Positions 26,306 through 34,543 of a stretch of 64,000 bases of DNA are shown here, piece after piece (the first letter of the stretch is position 1; each line of letters starts with the position of its first letter). A program made the position numbers and the translations under genes. The stretch covers positions 1 to 64,000 of the forward strand of contig CANPWQ010000002.1 in assembly GCA_947584965.1 (NCBI GenBank), in the 5' to 3' direction. A model generated the notes under the pieces. It was not told where the DNA came from. It worked only from the letters and a program-made list of their open reading frames with translations, and did not search any database. The stretch comes from Candidatus Gastranaerophilales bacterium (GTDB lineage: Bacteria; Cyanobacteriota; Vampirovibrionia; Gastranaerophilales; Gastranaerophilaceae).

Positions 26306-26758
26306 ATGAAAAAAAATTTAGTTTTATTATTCGCAATAATTATAAGTGCAAGTATGGCTTATGCCGACGGAATGGTATTTGACCCTACCGAATACCCCGC
26401 AGTCAATGAAGTAAGCGTTTCTAAAACATCGGCAACCTCAACAAGCACTGCACAAACTGCTTCTTCATTATCTAATGCAGCATTGGAAAATAATATAAAA
26501 ACTCAATCAAATCTTGCTCAAGACGCAATATCAGGACAATCAACAAGTTTCAATAACGCACTTTTTGAACTTGACAGCGCCCAAGTTAACATAAGAAACG
26601 AGCTTCTTGATTATCAATCAAAATATCAAGACGTTGATACTCAATATAAATTAATAAAAGAACAAAGGAAAGTTCTCGCGGATCAAATTAAAACGGTTGA
26701 ACGAAGAATTAAAGATATTGAAAAATCTAAAAACCATATTCGTAAAACAATGATATAA
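26306..26758 (+). CDS. Secreted coiled-coil protein of unknown function
   Basis: 150 residues. Signal peptide 'MKKNLVLLFAIIISASMAYA'. A Ser/Thr/Ala-rich linker (30-60) is followed by a long coiled coil (about 75-150) with heptads of I/L and many K/E/Q. Secreted to the periplasm. Strong AAGGGAG ribosome site and a perfect terminator right after the stop show a single-gene transcript. No family recognised. Confidence 0.75.
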   Translation: MKKNLVLLFAIIISASMAYADGMVFDPTEYPAVNEVSVSKTSATSTSTAQTASSLSNAALENNIKTQSNLAQDAISGQSTSFNNALFELDSAQVNIRNELLDYQSKYQDVDTQYKLIKEQRKVLADQIKTVERRIKDIEKSKNHIRKTMI

Positions 26759-26763
26759 TATTT

Positions 26764-26792
26764 AAAACTCTTACAATAAGTAAGAGTTTTTT
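26764..26792 (+). terminator. Rho-independent terminator
   Basis: Eleven-base perfect stem aaaactcttac / gtaagagtttt, five-base loop, followed by T residues. Ends the transcript of the small secreted protein just before comEC. Confidence 0.85.
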
Positions 26793-26817
26793 AATATATG
26801 CCAAGGGATTAAGAATA

Positions 26818-29184
26818 ATGTCAAAACAGTCTAAAATCATACTGTTTGCCTGTATGTATATTGCGGGTATCATGGGATTTTTCTCAAATTTGCTTCTTGC
26901 TGCGGAAATTATTGTTATTTGTATCTTTGTTTTAATGTTTTTCAGAAAAAATTTATTTTCTTTTAAATATTTATCAGCATTAATAATTATTTTTTGCTTA
27001 GGACTCATTAATACGGCATTAAAATTTAATTTATATGATGACCTTTCTTCATACGGCGACTGTTATGCAGATTTTACGGCTAAAGTTCTCACAATTCCCT
27101 CAAATAACATCCAAGGTAAAACAAAATTTTTCGCACAAGTGTATTCAATTCAATCCGAAAATATTACTAAAAATAACCTTAACGCTAAATCATACATAAC
27201 AATTACCGATGAACAGGAAAAAATAAATAATTTAAAAATAGGTGATACCTTGAAATTACACGGCAGATTAAAAATTCCCGAGCAAGCTAAAAATCCGTCA
27301 CAATTTGATTATGCTAAATATCTTCAGTTTAAAAATACTTTTTCTTTGATTTATGTTCACGATAATTGGCAAATTATCGGAGAAACTCAAGATTTTAAAG
27401 GTAAATTTATCCGAAAACTAAACGATACAAGAAATTCAATCCTTGATATTCATAAACAAAATATTAACTCTCCCATGATAGAAATTTTAGGCGGTATAAT
27501 TTTCGGCGATGACGCGGTTAATCCCGACGAAATTACAAGAGATAATTTTATTAATTCGGGTATTATTCATATTCTCGCTGCCTCGGGCATGAATGTTACT
27601 CTTATTTTCGGTATCTGGTTTTTTATTTCTTCAAAATTAAGATTTAATTACAGATTTTCAATAATAACGGGTATTTTATTAATTCTTTTTTACACATGTA
27701 TGACAGGTTTCGGACCGCCGATTATCAGAGGATTTTTAATGTTGTTTTTTGTTTTAATCGGAAAACTAATAGACAGAACCGCACCCACTCTAGGACTTTT
27801 ATTTCTTGTAGCATTTTTTATGCTTGTTTATAATCCTTTAATGATTTTTGACATAGGTTTCCAATTATCTTTTATTGTGACATTCGGTCTTATTTTATCC
27901 GCACCTCTTTTTGTTTTTAACTTTAAATTTAAACCGTTCAATGTAATTTTAAGCGCATGCATTGTACCTTTAATTGCACAGATTTTCGCTGCACCTTTGC
28001 AGTTATATTATTTTAATACTTTCACCGTTTACTCGGTTTTTGCAAATATTGCGATTGTTCCTGTTTTAAGTATTGTTTCATTTGTCGGATTTATAAGTTC
28101 AATTTTGGCTCTTATACCTGTAATTGCAAATAAAGTCTGCTATTTTGCCGATTTAATTTTAAATCCGCTGCTTATTTTCATTGTTAAAACCGCAGAGTTT
28201 TTCTCATCACTTCCCAATTCAGTCATTTATCTTAAAAAGCCCGCATTATTCCAGTTGATTTTATATTTTGCTTTTATTTTACTTTTAATTTGTATACTGT
28301 TTTATAAAATATTTAATAAAAAAGTTAAATTTATTGCAGTTTCTTTATTTTGCATTCTTTTAATTTCATTTATCCCGATAAAAAATAACAATCCCGAAAT
28401 TATATTCTTTTCCGTCGGAAATGCTGACGCTGCTTTAATTAAATCTCCAAGAAATCAGTATTTTCTTGTCGATACAGGGAAAATGCCTTATTTAAGTTCA
28501 ACTTCACAGGCAAAATATATAATTATCAAATATTTGAAAGATAAAGGGATAAAAAATATTCATTCACTAATATTAAGCCACTTTGACGCAGACCACGCAG
28601 GCGGAACTGTTGATATTTTAAAAGAATTAAATGTCGGCAGAGTATACATTACCGATACTTTTGAAAACACCAATCTTGCAAAAGACATTTTCAAATACAT
28701 TGAAGAAAGTAATATAAATTCAATCATCGTCAATAATGAAACTCAAATATACAATGAAGGCAATTTCTCCATTGATATTATTAAACCTAAAGGAGAAAAC
28801 ATAATAAGCGAAAATCAAAAATCACTGATTGCAAAAATTTCTTATTACGACCACGGCATTTTATTTATGGGTGATGGCGATATAAACAGTTTTAAGGTTT
28901 TAACGGATAAATTTAAGAAAAATACGAATATTATAAAAGTCGGTCATCACGGCGCAAAAGATACCGTTGACAACAATATGGCAGAAAACATCACAACATT
29001 TATACTCTCAACAGGACCAAACGTATATAATCATCCGAACCCTAAAACATTGGAAGTATTAACAAAACACGGCAATAATATTTTAAGAACAGACTACAAT
29101 AACGCAATAAAAATAAAACTGTATAAAAACAAATATAAAACATACAGCTATTCCCCAAAATACAAAAAATTTGTAAATAATTAA
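26818..29184 (+). CDS. comEC: ComEC/Rec2 DNA-uptake channel
   Basis: Inner-membrane channel for single-stranded DNA in natural transformation. 788 residues. Short N-terminal helices, an OB-fold-like soluble domain (about 75-190), the competence core with 'IHILAASGMNVTLIFGIWFF' and about ten helices (220-510), and a C-terminal metallo-beta-lactamase-like domain (about 520-788) with 'LILSHFDADHAGG', 'GDGDINSFKVL' and 'VGHHGAKDTV'. The HxDxDH set is intact, so the nuclease-like domain may be active. No other competence genes are nearby. Confidence 0.95.
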   Translation: MSKQSKIILFACMYIAGIMGFFSNLLLAAEIIVICIFVLMFFRKNLFSFKYLSALIIIFCLGLINTALKFNLYDDLSSYGDCYADFTAKVLTIPSNNIQGKTKFFAQVYSIQSENITKNNLNAKSYITITDEQEKINNLKIGDTLKLHGRLKIPEQAKNPSQFDYAKYLQFKNTFSLIYVHDNWQIIGETQDFKGKFIRKLNDTRNSILDIHKQNINSPMIEILGGIIFGDDAVNPDEITRDNFINSGIIHILAASGMNVTLIFGIWFFISSKLRFNYRFSIITGILLILFYTCMTGFGPPIIRGFLMLFFVLIGKLIDRTAPTLGLLFLVAFFMLVYNPLMIFDIGFQLSFIVTFGLILSAPLFVFNFKFKPFNVILSACIVPLIAQIFAAPLQLYYFNTFTVYSVFANIAIVPVLSIVSFVGFISSILALIPVIANKVCYFADLILNPLLIFIVKTAEFFSSLPNSVIYLKKPALFQLILYFAFILLLICILFYKIFNKKVKFIAVSLFCILLISFIPIKNNNPEIIFFSVGNADAALIKSPRNQYFLVDTGKMPYLSSTSQAKYIIIKYLKDKGIKNIHSLILSHFDADHAGGTVDILKELNVGRVYITDTFENTNLAKDIFKYIEESNINSIIVNNETQIYNEGNFSIDIIKPKGENIISENQKSLIAKISYYDHGILFMGDGDINSFKVLTDKFKKNTNIIKVGHHGAKDTVDNNMAENITTFILSTGPNVYNHPNPKTLEVLTKHGNNILRTDYNNAIKIKLYKNKYKTYSYSPKYKKFVNN

Positions 29185-29294
29185 TTTTTTGTAAAAAAAT
29201 GTTACATTATTATAAAAAAAATGACTTTATTACTAAAGTTCATTAAAAATATGCCGATAGCATGTGTGTAACAAACAATAAGGAGGAAAATATA

Positions 29295-29666
29295 ATGGCT
29301 AACAATATAAATCCTATAAATTTAGGCATAGGACAAACAAATTTATTAAGACCGAAACAAAATGAAGATGTAACAGAAAAACCGCAAAAAAAAGCGGAAC
29401 GTCAAGAAGAAAAAAGGCAACACCCAAGTGACGTTTTAAATTTTATGGCAGGATTAAATTCAGACTTAGTTCCGTCAAAAATCAACAGAGCAGTTGATGT
29501 TTCAAAATATGTAACCCCTGAGCAGGAAGCAAGAATTACAGCATTCATGCAAGGATTTGAAGCTGATATTGATATAATATCTACAAATGCACAAGCCGAG
29601 TTCCCCGATCTGTCCAAAAATGCTGCTAATGCAATAGCTTTGGCATACGTGGACTCAACATACTAA
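29295..29666 (+). CDS. Small hypothetical cytoplasmic protein
   Basis: 123 residues. I use the ATG at 29295 because a perfect AAGGAGG lies eight bases before it; the in-frame ATG 33 bases upstream has no such site. The N-terminal half is polar with a K/E/Q stretch, the C-terminal half helical and hydrophobic at the face 'MQGFEADIDIISTNAQAEFP'. No signal peptide. The strong ribosome site and a terminator downstream suggest a well-expressed monocistronic gene. Family not recognised; may be restricted to this lineage. Confidence 0.7.
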   Translation: MANNINPINLGIGQTNLLRPKQNEDVTEKPQKKAERQEEKRQHPSDVLNFMAGLNSDLVPSKINRAVDVSKYVTPEQEARITAFMQGFEADIDIISTNAQAEFPDLSKNAANAIALAYVDSTY

Positions 29667-29710
29667 AGATTTTCCCCTAACTTTATTCTTAATTATTGTT
29701 TGTTATTGAC

Positions 29711-29740
29711 AAAACCGCATGTAATTTGCGGTTTTTTTTT
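29711..29740 (+). terminator. Rho-independent terminator
   Basis: Nine-base stem aaaaccgca / tgcggtttt with a seven-base loop, then a run of T to 29740. Ends the transcript of the 123-residue protein; the next promoter (TATAAT at 29745-29750) follows directly. Confidence 0.9.
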
Positions 29741-29782
29741 ATGATATAATATTCACAAATATATAAATAAGGAGAGAAAACA

Positions 29783-30628
29783 GTGGGTTATAAAATTTTA
29801 AACAAAGTTGAATTATGTCCTAACCAATATGAGCTGCAAATAGAAGCACCTTATGTTACAAGGAATGCAAAAGCAGGACAATTCATTATATTCAGAGTAG
29901 AAGAACAAGGCGAAAGAGTACCGATAACAATAGCTGACGTTGACAGAGAAAACGGAATATTAACAGTAGTATTTATGGCAGTTGGCTATACTACAAAAAA
30001 ACTTGCAATGCTTGAAGTCGGTGATAAAATAGTTGATGTTGTAGGACCGCTCGGCAAACCTACGGAAATTGAAAAATACGGCACTGTTGTTTGTGTAGCA
30101 GGCGGTTATGGAGCAGCACCTTGTTATTTAATTTCTAAAGCATTCCACGACGCAGGAAATAAAGTACACATGATTACCGGCGCAAGAAATAAAGATTTAT
30201 TATTCTGGCAGGAAAAAATGAAAACAGCCTGCACGGAATTGCATGTTGCAACAGATGACGGTTCACTCGGTCATAAAGGTTTTGTAACGGAAGTATTAGC
30301 TGAAATTATGGAAAAAGAAAAAGTTGACTACGTTATAGCAGTAGGACCTATGCCGATGATGAGAGCCGTTGCAAACTTAACTAAAGATAAAGGAATAAAA
30401 ACAGAAGCGTCAATGAACCCGATTATGATTGACGGAACAGGCATGTGTGGAGCTTGCAGAGTAACCGTCGGCGGTGAAGTTAAATTTGCCTGCATTGACG
30501 GTCCTGACTTTGACGCTCATAAAATTGATTTTGATGAAGTTATTAACAGAACTAAAATCTATAAAGATGAAGAAAGAAGAAGAAGCGAAAACTGTAATCT
30601 TTTAAAACAAGCTCAAACTGTAAGATAA
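29783..30628 (+). CDS. NfnA-like FAD/NAD-binding flavoprotein with [2Fe-2S] site
   Basis: Ferredoxin-NADP reductase-type protein, as in the small subunit of NADH-dependent ferredoxin:NADP oxidoreductase (NfnA) or sulfide dehydrogenase beta. FAD-binding barrel (1-95) with 'ERVPITIAD', NAD-binding fold (about 98-220) with 'VCVAGGYGAAPC', and a C-terminal iron-sulfur site 'DGTGMCGACRVTV ... FACIDG'. 281 residues, normal length. GTG start after AAGGAGAG. The large GltD-like subunit (NfnB) that should accompany it is not adjacent; instead a 59-residue cysteine protein follows by 11 bases. Confidence 0.88.
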   Translation: MGYKILNKVELCPNQYELQIEAPYVTRNAKAGQFIIFRVEEQGERVPITIADVDRENGILTVVFMAVGYTTKKLAMLEVGDKIVDVVGPLGKPTEIEKYGTVVCVAGGYGAAPCYLISKAFHDAGNKVHMITGARNKDLLFWQEKMKTACTELHVATDDGSLGHKGFVTEVLAEIMEKEKVDYVIAVGPMPMMRAVANLTKDKGIKTEASMNPIMIDGTGMCGACRVTVGGEVKFACIDGPDFDAHKIDFDEVINRTKIYKDEERRRSENCNLLKQAQTVR

Positions 30629-30639
30629 AGGAGAATATT

Positions 30640-30819
30640 GTGAACGATAAAATTCCTATTTGCCCTTTAATGAGTGCAGGAAATGATATTACAATAGTAT
30701 GCGCACAAGAAAACTGCGCATGGTATATGAAAAATTACAAAACCTGCTCTGTTTATTTGTTAGGACATAATGCGGTTCTGGATATAAAAGAAAAGCAAGC
30801 ACAAAAAACACCTCAATAA
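30640..30819 (+). CDS. 59-residue four-cysteine protein downstream of the NfnA-like gene
   Basis: Very short gene with GTG start and a clean AAAGGAG ribosome site seven bases upstream. The product begins VNDKIPICPLMS and has cysteines at 8, 21, 26 and 36 (C-x12-C-x4-C-x9-C), with a Trp-Tyr-Met segment after the third. That pattern suggests a bound Fe-S cluster or zinc. It ends inside the operon's terminator hairpin. The tight coupling to a flavoprotein suggests a redox or accessory role, which is inference only. Confidence 0.7.
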   Translation: MNDKIPICPLMSAGNDITIVCAQENCAWYMKNYKTCSVYLLGHNAVLDIKEKQAQKTPQ

Positions 30820-30830
30820 GAGGTGTTTTT
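30804..30830 (+). terminator. Rho-independent terminator overlapping the stop of the four-cysteine gene
   Basis: Eleven-base stem aaaaacacctc / gaggtgttttt, with the five-base loop formed by the bases around the stop codon, followed by further T. Ends the NfnA-like operon. Confidence 0.9.
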
Positions 30831-30872
30831 TATAATAAAAAAATAAATAAATAAATTAATTAATAAAAAAAT

Positions 30873-31019
30873 AAAAATTAAAGTCCATTGCGAAGTACAG
30901 TTAAACTTCTTAGCGAGGCAGCGGCAAAGCGAGGACTGTTTGAGCCGTACAGCGGCGAGTTCCGCAGCTTGTGCCAAGTTTAGAAGTTATCTGTACGGAG
31001 CAACCGGACGCAATTTTTT
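30873..31019 (+). repeat. 147-nt structured intergenic repeat, copy 1
   Basis: About 95% identical (eight substitutions, no indels) to 39018-39164. GC-rich core in AT-rich DNA. Left and right halves pair: GTCC/GGAC, TTGC/GCAA, TACAG/CTGTA and AACTTCT/AGAAGTT, with further small hairpins inside (CTGT/ACAG, GCGG/CCGC, GGCA/TGCC). The A-rich sequence before and T-rich sequence after extend the stem. It lies between a terminator and the 3' end of the convergent protease gene. No open frame of note. Could be a small RNA, a palindromic mobile element, or both. Confidence 0.85.
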
Positions 31020-31022
31020 ATT

Positions 31023-31053
<31 letters not shown>

Positions 31054-31070
31054 AAATTTTTTATTAAAAA

Positions 31071-31769
31071 TTAATTAATATAAGCGTTAACAAGTTTTTT
31101 TACTTCATTGGCGGGGACCGCAAAACCTATTCCGATATTGGATTTATTATTATCGGGATTAAATATTGATTGGCTTATACCTATAACTTCGCCGTTTGCA
31201 TTTAAAATCGGCCCGCCCGATGAACCCGGGTTTATTGCGGCGTCTGTTTGTATTTTATTTCTCTCATAATCTATTCTTGAAACAATACCTGTTGTAAGTG
31301 TCCCGTTAAATCCAAATGGATTACCTATTGCAAGAACTTTTTGCCCTACTTTTACAAGCGATGAATCTCCCAATTTTATCGTAGGCAGAGGCTTGGAGGG
31401 ATGTATTCTGAGCAAGATCAAATCCGAATTTCGATTAACTCCGTCCATTACCTCTGCTTTATAAGTTTCACCCTGCGAAGTAGTAACTTCTATATATGAA
31501 GCCTTATCCACAACATGAGAACTTGTTAATATAATTCCGCTTTTATTTATCACACAGCCTGTTCCGCTTGAAAGCCCGTCCATTAACTGAGCTTCTACAA
31601 GAACTATTGCGGGATTTATTCTCTCGTAAACCGTGACATTTATGAATTCATCGCTTTTATAATCACTTTCTTTTGAATATACTATTGAATTTAAAGATAT
31701 TCCGCAAATAAAGGAAATAATTAAAATCAAAATTACCGTTAAAAATTTCCAGTGTTTAAACATAATCAT
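31071..31769 (-). CDS. Membrane-anchored HtrA/trypsin-like serine protease without PDZ domain
   Basis: Envelope protease of the HtrA/DegP class. Residues 7-30 form an uncleaved signal anchor, after which the protease domain fills the rest of the 232 residues. The catalytic triad is complete: His in 'LTSSHVVDKA', Asp in 'NRNSDLILLRI', Ser in 'INPGSSGGPIL'. The PDZ domains that normally bind substrate are missing, so it is a minimal form. Monocistronic, divergent from the glcD operon. Confidence 0.92.
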   Translation of the reverse strand: MIMFKHWKFLTVILILIISFICGISLNSIVYSKESDYKSDEFINVTVYERINPAIVLVEAQLMDGLSSGTGCVINKSGIILTSSHVVDKASYIEVTTSQGETYKAEVMDGVNRNSDLILLRIHPSKPLPTIKLGDSSLVKVGQKVLAIGNPFGFNGTLTTGIVSRIDYERNKIQTDAAINPGSSGGPILNANGEVIGISQSIFNPDNNKSNIGIGFAVPANEVKKLVNAYIN

Positions 31770-31893
31770 TAACCCAAAATCTCTCTCTAACCATAATAAT
31801 TAAACACTTGTTTCCCATACATTACATTAGCAATAAAGCGTGTAATTTTAACAATTAAAGGCAGTATTAAAACTTCAAATTAAGTATAAAATA

Positions 31894-31923
31894 TTGTTAT
31901 AACGTAATGTTTTATTTTATAAT
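31894..31923 (+). promoter_or_regulatory. Candidate promoter of the glcD-cutA operon
   Basis: TTGTTA (31894-31899), 18-base spacer, TATAAT (31918-31923). Leader of about ten bases before the ribosome site GAGGG and the ATG at 31939. Confidence 0.4.
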
Positions 31924-31938
31924 AAATTTAGAGGGAAA

Positions 31939-33342
31939 ATGCCGATAACAATTTTAAAAAGTAAATTGGTTAAGACTATGGAAAATATTGCGGGCGCAGA
32001 GAATGTTTTAAGTGACCGTGATGATTTGATTGTTTATTCAACCGATTCAACCAATATAACAAATTCTAAAGAAATGGCGCAAGCGGTAGTTTTTCCGCAT
32101 TCAGCGAAGCAGGTAAGCGAAATAATGCAATACGCATATAAAAAGTCTGTTCCCGTAACTGCCAGAAGCGCGGGGACAAGTGTATGCGGAGCATGCCTGC
32201 CAAAAAAAGGCGGTATTATTCTTGACTTTTCAAAAATGAATAAAATTATCGAGATAAATAAAGATAATCTTTTATGTAAAGCAGAACCCGGGGTAATAAT
32301 AGAGGATTTAAAAAAAGCAGTTGAAGAATATGACTTATTTTATCCGCCTGATCCGTCGAATTTAAAAGTATCAATGTTAGGCGGAAGTATCGGACTGTGT
32401 TCGGGCGGGCCTCATACTTTTAAATACGGCTCCACTAAAGATTTTATAATTGATTTAGAAGTTGTATTATCAGACGGAACTATAATTAATACAGGTTCTG
32501 ACTGTTCTAAAAATGTTACGGGCTACAATTTAACTCAATTATTTATAGGTTCAGAAGGTACTTTAGGGATTATAACGCAAGCAACAATAAGGTTAATACC
32601 CAAACCCGAAGCTAAAAGAGTTATGCTTGCATATTTTGACACATTAGAAGACACCTCAAAAACTGTAAATGATATTATCTCAAATTTAATAACACCCTCT
32701 GTTATAGATTTAATTGACAAAAATACCATAAATACAATAGAAAGTTTTTATCCGTCGGGATTGTTAACAGATAAAACCGCTGCTTTGCTTATTGAAATAG
32801 ACGGGTTTAAATCCGAATTAAATGAGCAGTATGAAAAAATAATTCAAATATGTAAAAACAATAACTCCTCATACATTCAAACGGCGCATACAAAAGAGGA
32901 AGAAGAAAAAATCTGGATATCAAGACGCTCATCATTCGGTGCTACGGCAAAACTTGCACCTAATGTATTAACAGAAGATGTCGTTGTTCCGAGAAATAAT
33001 ATTGTTACACTTGTTAAAGGTATAAGAGAAATTTGCGACAGATACGAGCTAAAAACCTGTATAATGGGGCATATAGGCGACGGTAATATTCACCCTAACA
33101 TTGCTCTTGATTTAAGAAACCCCGTTGAAAAAAATAACTTTTTAAAAGCGAAAAAAGAACTTTTTGAATTGGCAATAAGTCTTGGCGGAACTTTATCGGG
33201 TGAACACGGTATAGGAAGCGAAAAATCGGAATTTATAAATCTGGCATTAAACCCAAATTCAATAAAGATAATGAAGCAAATAAAAAAACTTTTAGACCCT
33301 AAAAATATTTTAAACCCAAATAAAATTTTTACGGAGGAATAA
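31939..33342 (+). CDS. FAD-linked glycolate/D-lactate dehydrogenase (GlcD-like)
   Basis: Flavin oxidase that removes hydrogen from a 2-hydroxy acid. 467 residues. FAD-binding domain (about 30-215) with 'VPVTARSAGTSVCGACLP' and 'QLFIGSEGTLGIITQATIRL'; C-terminal catalytic domain with 'MGHIGDGNIHPNIALD' and 'LSGEHGIGSEK', the conserved metal-binding histidines. Substrate (glycolate or D-lactate) cannot be decided; glcE/glcF are absent. The stop overlaps the cutA ATG (TAATG). Confidence 0.9.
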   Translation: MPITILKSKLVKTMENIAGAENVLSDRDDLIVYSTDSTNITNSKEMAQAVVFPHSAKQVSEIMQYAYKKSVPVTARSAGTSVCGACLPKKGGIILDFSKMNKIIEINKDNLLCKAEPGVIIEDLKKAVEEYDLFYPPDPSNLKVSMLGGSIGLCSGGPHTFKYGSTKDFIIDLEVVLSDGTIINTGSDCSKNVTGYNLTQLFIGSEGTLGIITQATIRLIPKPEAKRVMLAYFDTLEDTSKTVNDIISNLITPSVIDLIDKNTINTIESFYPSGLLTDKTAALLIEIDGFKSELNEQYEKIIQICKNNNSSYIQTAHTKEEEEKIWISRRSSFGATAKLAPNVLTEDVVVPRNNIVTLVKGIREICDRYELKTCIMGHIGDGNIHPNIALDLRNPVEKNNFLKAKKELFELAISLGGTLSGEHGIGSEKSEFINLALNPNSIKIMKQIKKLLDPKNILNPNKIFTEE

Positions 33343-33656
33343 TGACATACTGTATAATTCAATCTACGGCAGCAAATGAAGAAGAAGCACAAAAAATAGC
33401 AAAACACTTGGTTGAAAAAAAGCTGATTGCATGCTGCAGTATTATTCCGAAAGTAAAGTCAATATACACTTGGAGGGGCGAAATAAATGAAGATAATGAA
33501 GCCTTAATGATTATGAAAACCAAGACACAGCTATATTCCCAAGCAGAAGAAGAAATAAAGCGGCTTCACAGCTATGAAGTTCCTGAAATTATCTGTATAA
33601 GCGTTCAGGCGGGAAGCAAAGATTATTTACACTGGATAAGCGAGCAAACTCTGTAA
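33342..33656 (+). CDS. cutA: CutA1-like trimeric protein
   Basis: Small PII-like fold protein linked to divalent cation tolerance, 104 residues. The family blocks are 'LVEKKLIACCSIIPKVKSIYTWRGEI' and 'YEVPEIICISVQAGSKDYLHWI' (only parts are needed for recognition: CC.....SIY.W.G and EVPEI). Overlaps glcD upstream and the metallopeptidase-like gene downstream by one base each, so all three are translated in series. Confidence 0.93.
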   Translation: MTYCIIQSTAANEEEAQKIAKHLVEKKLIACCSIIPKVKSIYTWRGEINEDNEALMIMKTKTQLYSQAEEEIKRLHSYEVPEIICISVQAGSKDYLHWISEQTL

Positions 33657-34534
33657 TGTTTTTAAACTTCAAGAAAAAAGAACCCCAATATATCGTAAAA
33701 ATGAGCTACGACAAATCAAAACCGTTGACGAAGCGAAATGTCATAGAGTTTTTGCGAGATTGCGGAATTGAAGTTAAAACAAATACTAAAGCAAGAGGCA
33801 ACCAAGGTTTATATCAAAAAAACAGAATAGATTTATCGTGCAATATTAAAGATGATAAAGCAATATCGGTTCTCGTGCATGAATTTGCCCACCATATCCA
33901 TTATAAAATTGATAAAGATTTTGTAAAAAACGGCGGTTCGCTTGAAAAATTATTTGATACAAAAGATGTCAGTGAAATAAAATCAGAGCTTATTCGGGTT
34001 ACAAGACTCACCGATAAAAATTCAAGGTTAACGGTTTTTCTTGACGCAAAAGAAGAAACCTCAAAAACCATAAAGAGCATGCAAAGTGCCATAAAACGGG
34101 ATTATCCTAATTTTTTAAGGTCAAAAAAATTTTCGGAGTTTGAAAAATATATAAAAAACTCTGACGCTAAATACCTTGTAAAATATGACGCAATAAGAAT
34201 AATTAAAGGATTTTTCATAAAAAAAGAGCATATTTTAACAGTTAAAAATCTAGAAAATGACTTTCCCGATATGCCAAAGGCATTTCAAATTTATATAAGA
34301 TTATGTTCATTTCAAAGAAAACAGGCAAAACTTACAAGAAGAATAAATAAACTTACAAAATATTATGAAAAACCGACAGAGCTATTTGCCCGCTTTGTCG
34401 CAGGTTATTTTATGACTCCAGAAACCATTGAAACAGTTGCGCCTATAACAACTAAGCGTTTTTTAAATCTGCTAAAAATCGGATATTATAAAGAACTTAA
34501 AGATTTATTTGATATATTTCAAAAAAAATATTAA
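33656..34534 (+). CDS. Putative zinc metallopeptidase of unknown family
   Basis: 292 residues, cytoplasmic, basic. A clear HEXXH zinc motif, 'VLVHEFAHHIHYKI', lies near residues 72-85 with a preceding beta strand, and a glutamate in 'KPTELFARFVAGYFM' near residue 245 could be the third ligand, as in gluzincin peptidases of the ImmA/IrrE or minigluzincin kind. The middle is helical and lysine-rich. Substrate unknown. It is translationally coupled to cutA and followed ten bases later by the alpha-mannosidase. Confidence 0.65.
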   Translation: MFLNFKKKEPQYIVKMSYDKSKPLTKRNVIEFLRDCGIEVKTNTKARGNQGLYQKNRIDLSCNIKDDKAISVLVHEFAHHIHYKIDKDFVKNGGSLEKLFDTKDVSEIKSELIRVTRLTDKNSRLTVFLDAKEETSKTIKSMQSAIKRDYPNFLRSKKFSEFEKYIKNSDAKYLVKYDAIRIIKGFFIKKEHILTVKNLENDFPDMPKAFQIYIRLCSFQRKQAKLTRRINKLTKYYEKPTELFARFVAGYFMTPETIETVAPITTKRFLNLLKIGYYKELKDLFDIFQKKY

Positions 34535-34543
34535 AATCAGTTT

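Noticed and set aside
30873-31019. CRISPR, insertion sequence or tRNA identity of the 147-nt repeat
   Set aside because: There are only two distant copies, no regular spacing, no transposase frame, and no cloverleaf or T-loop sequence.
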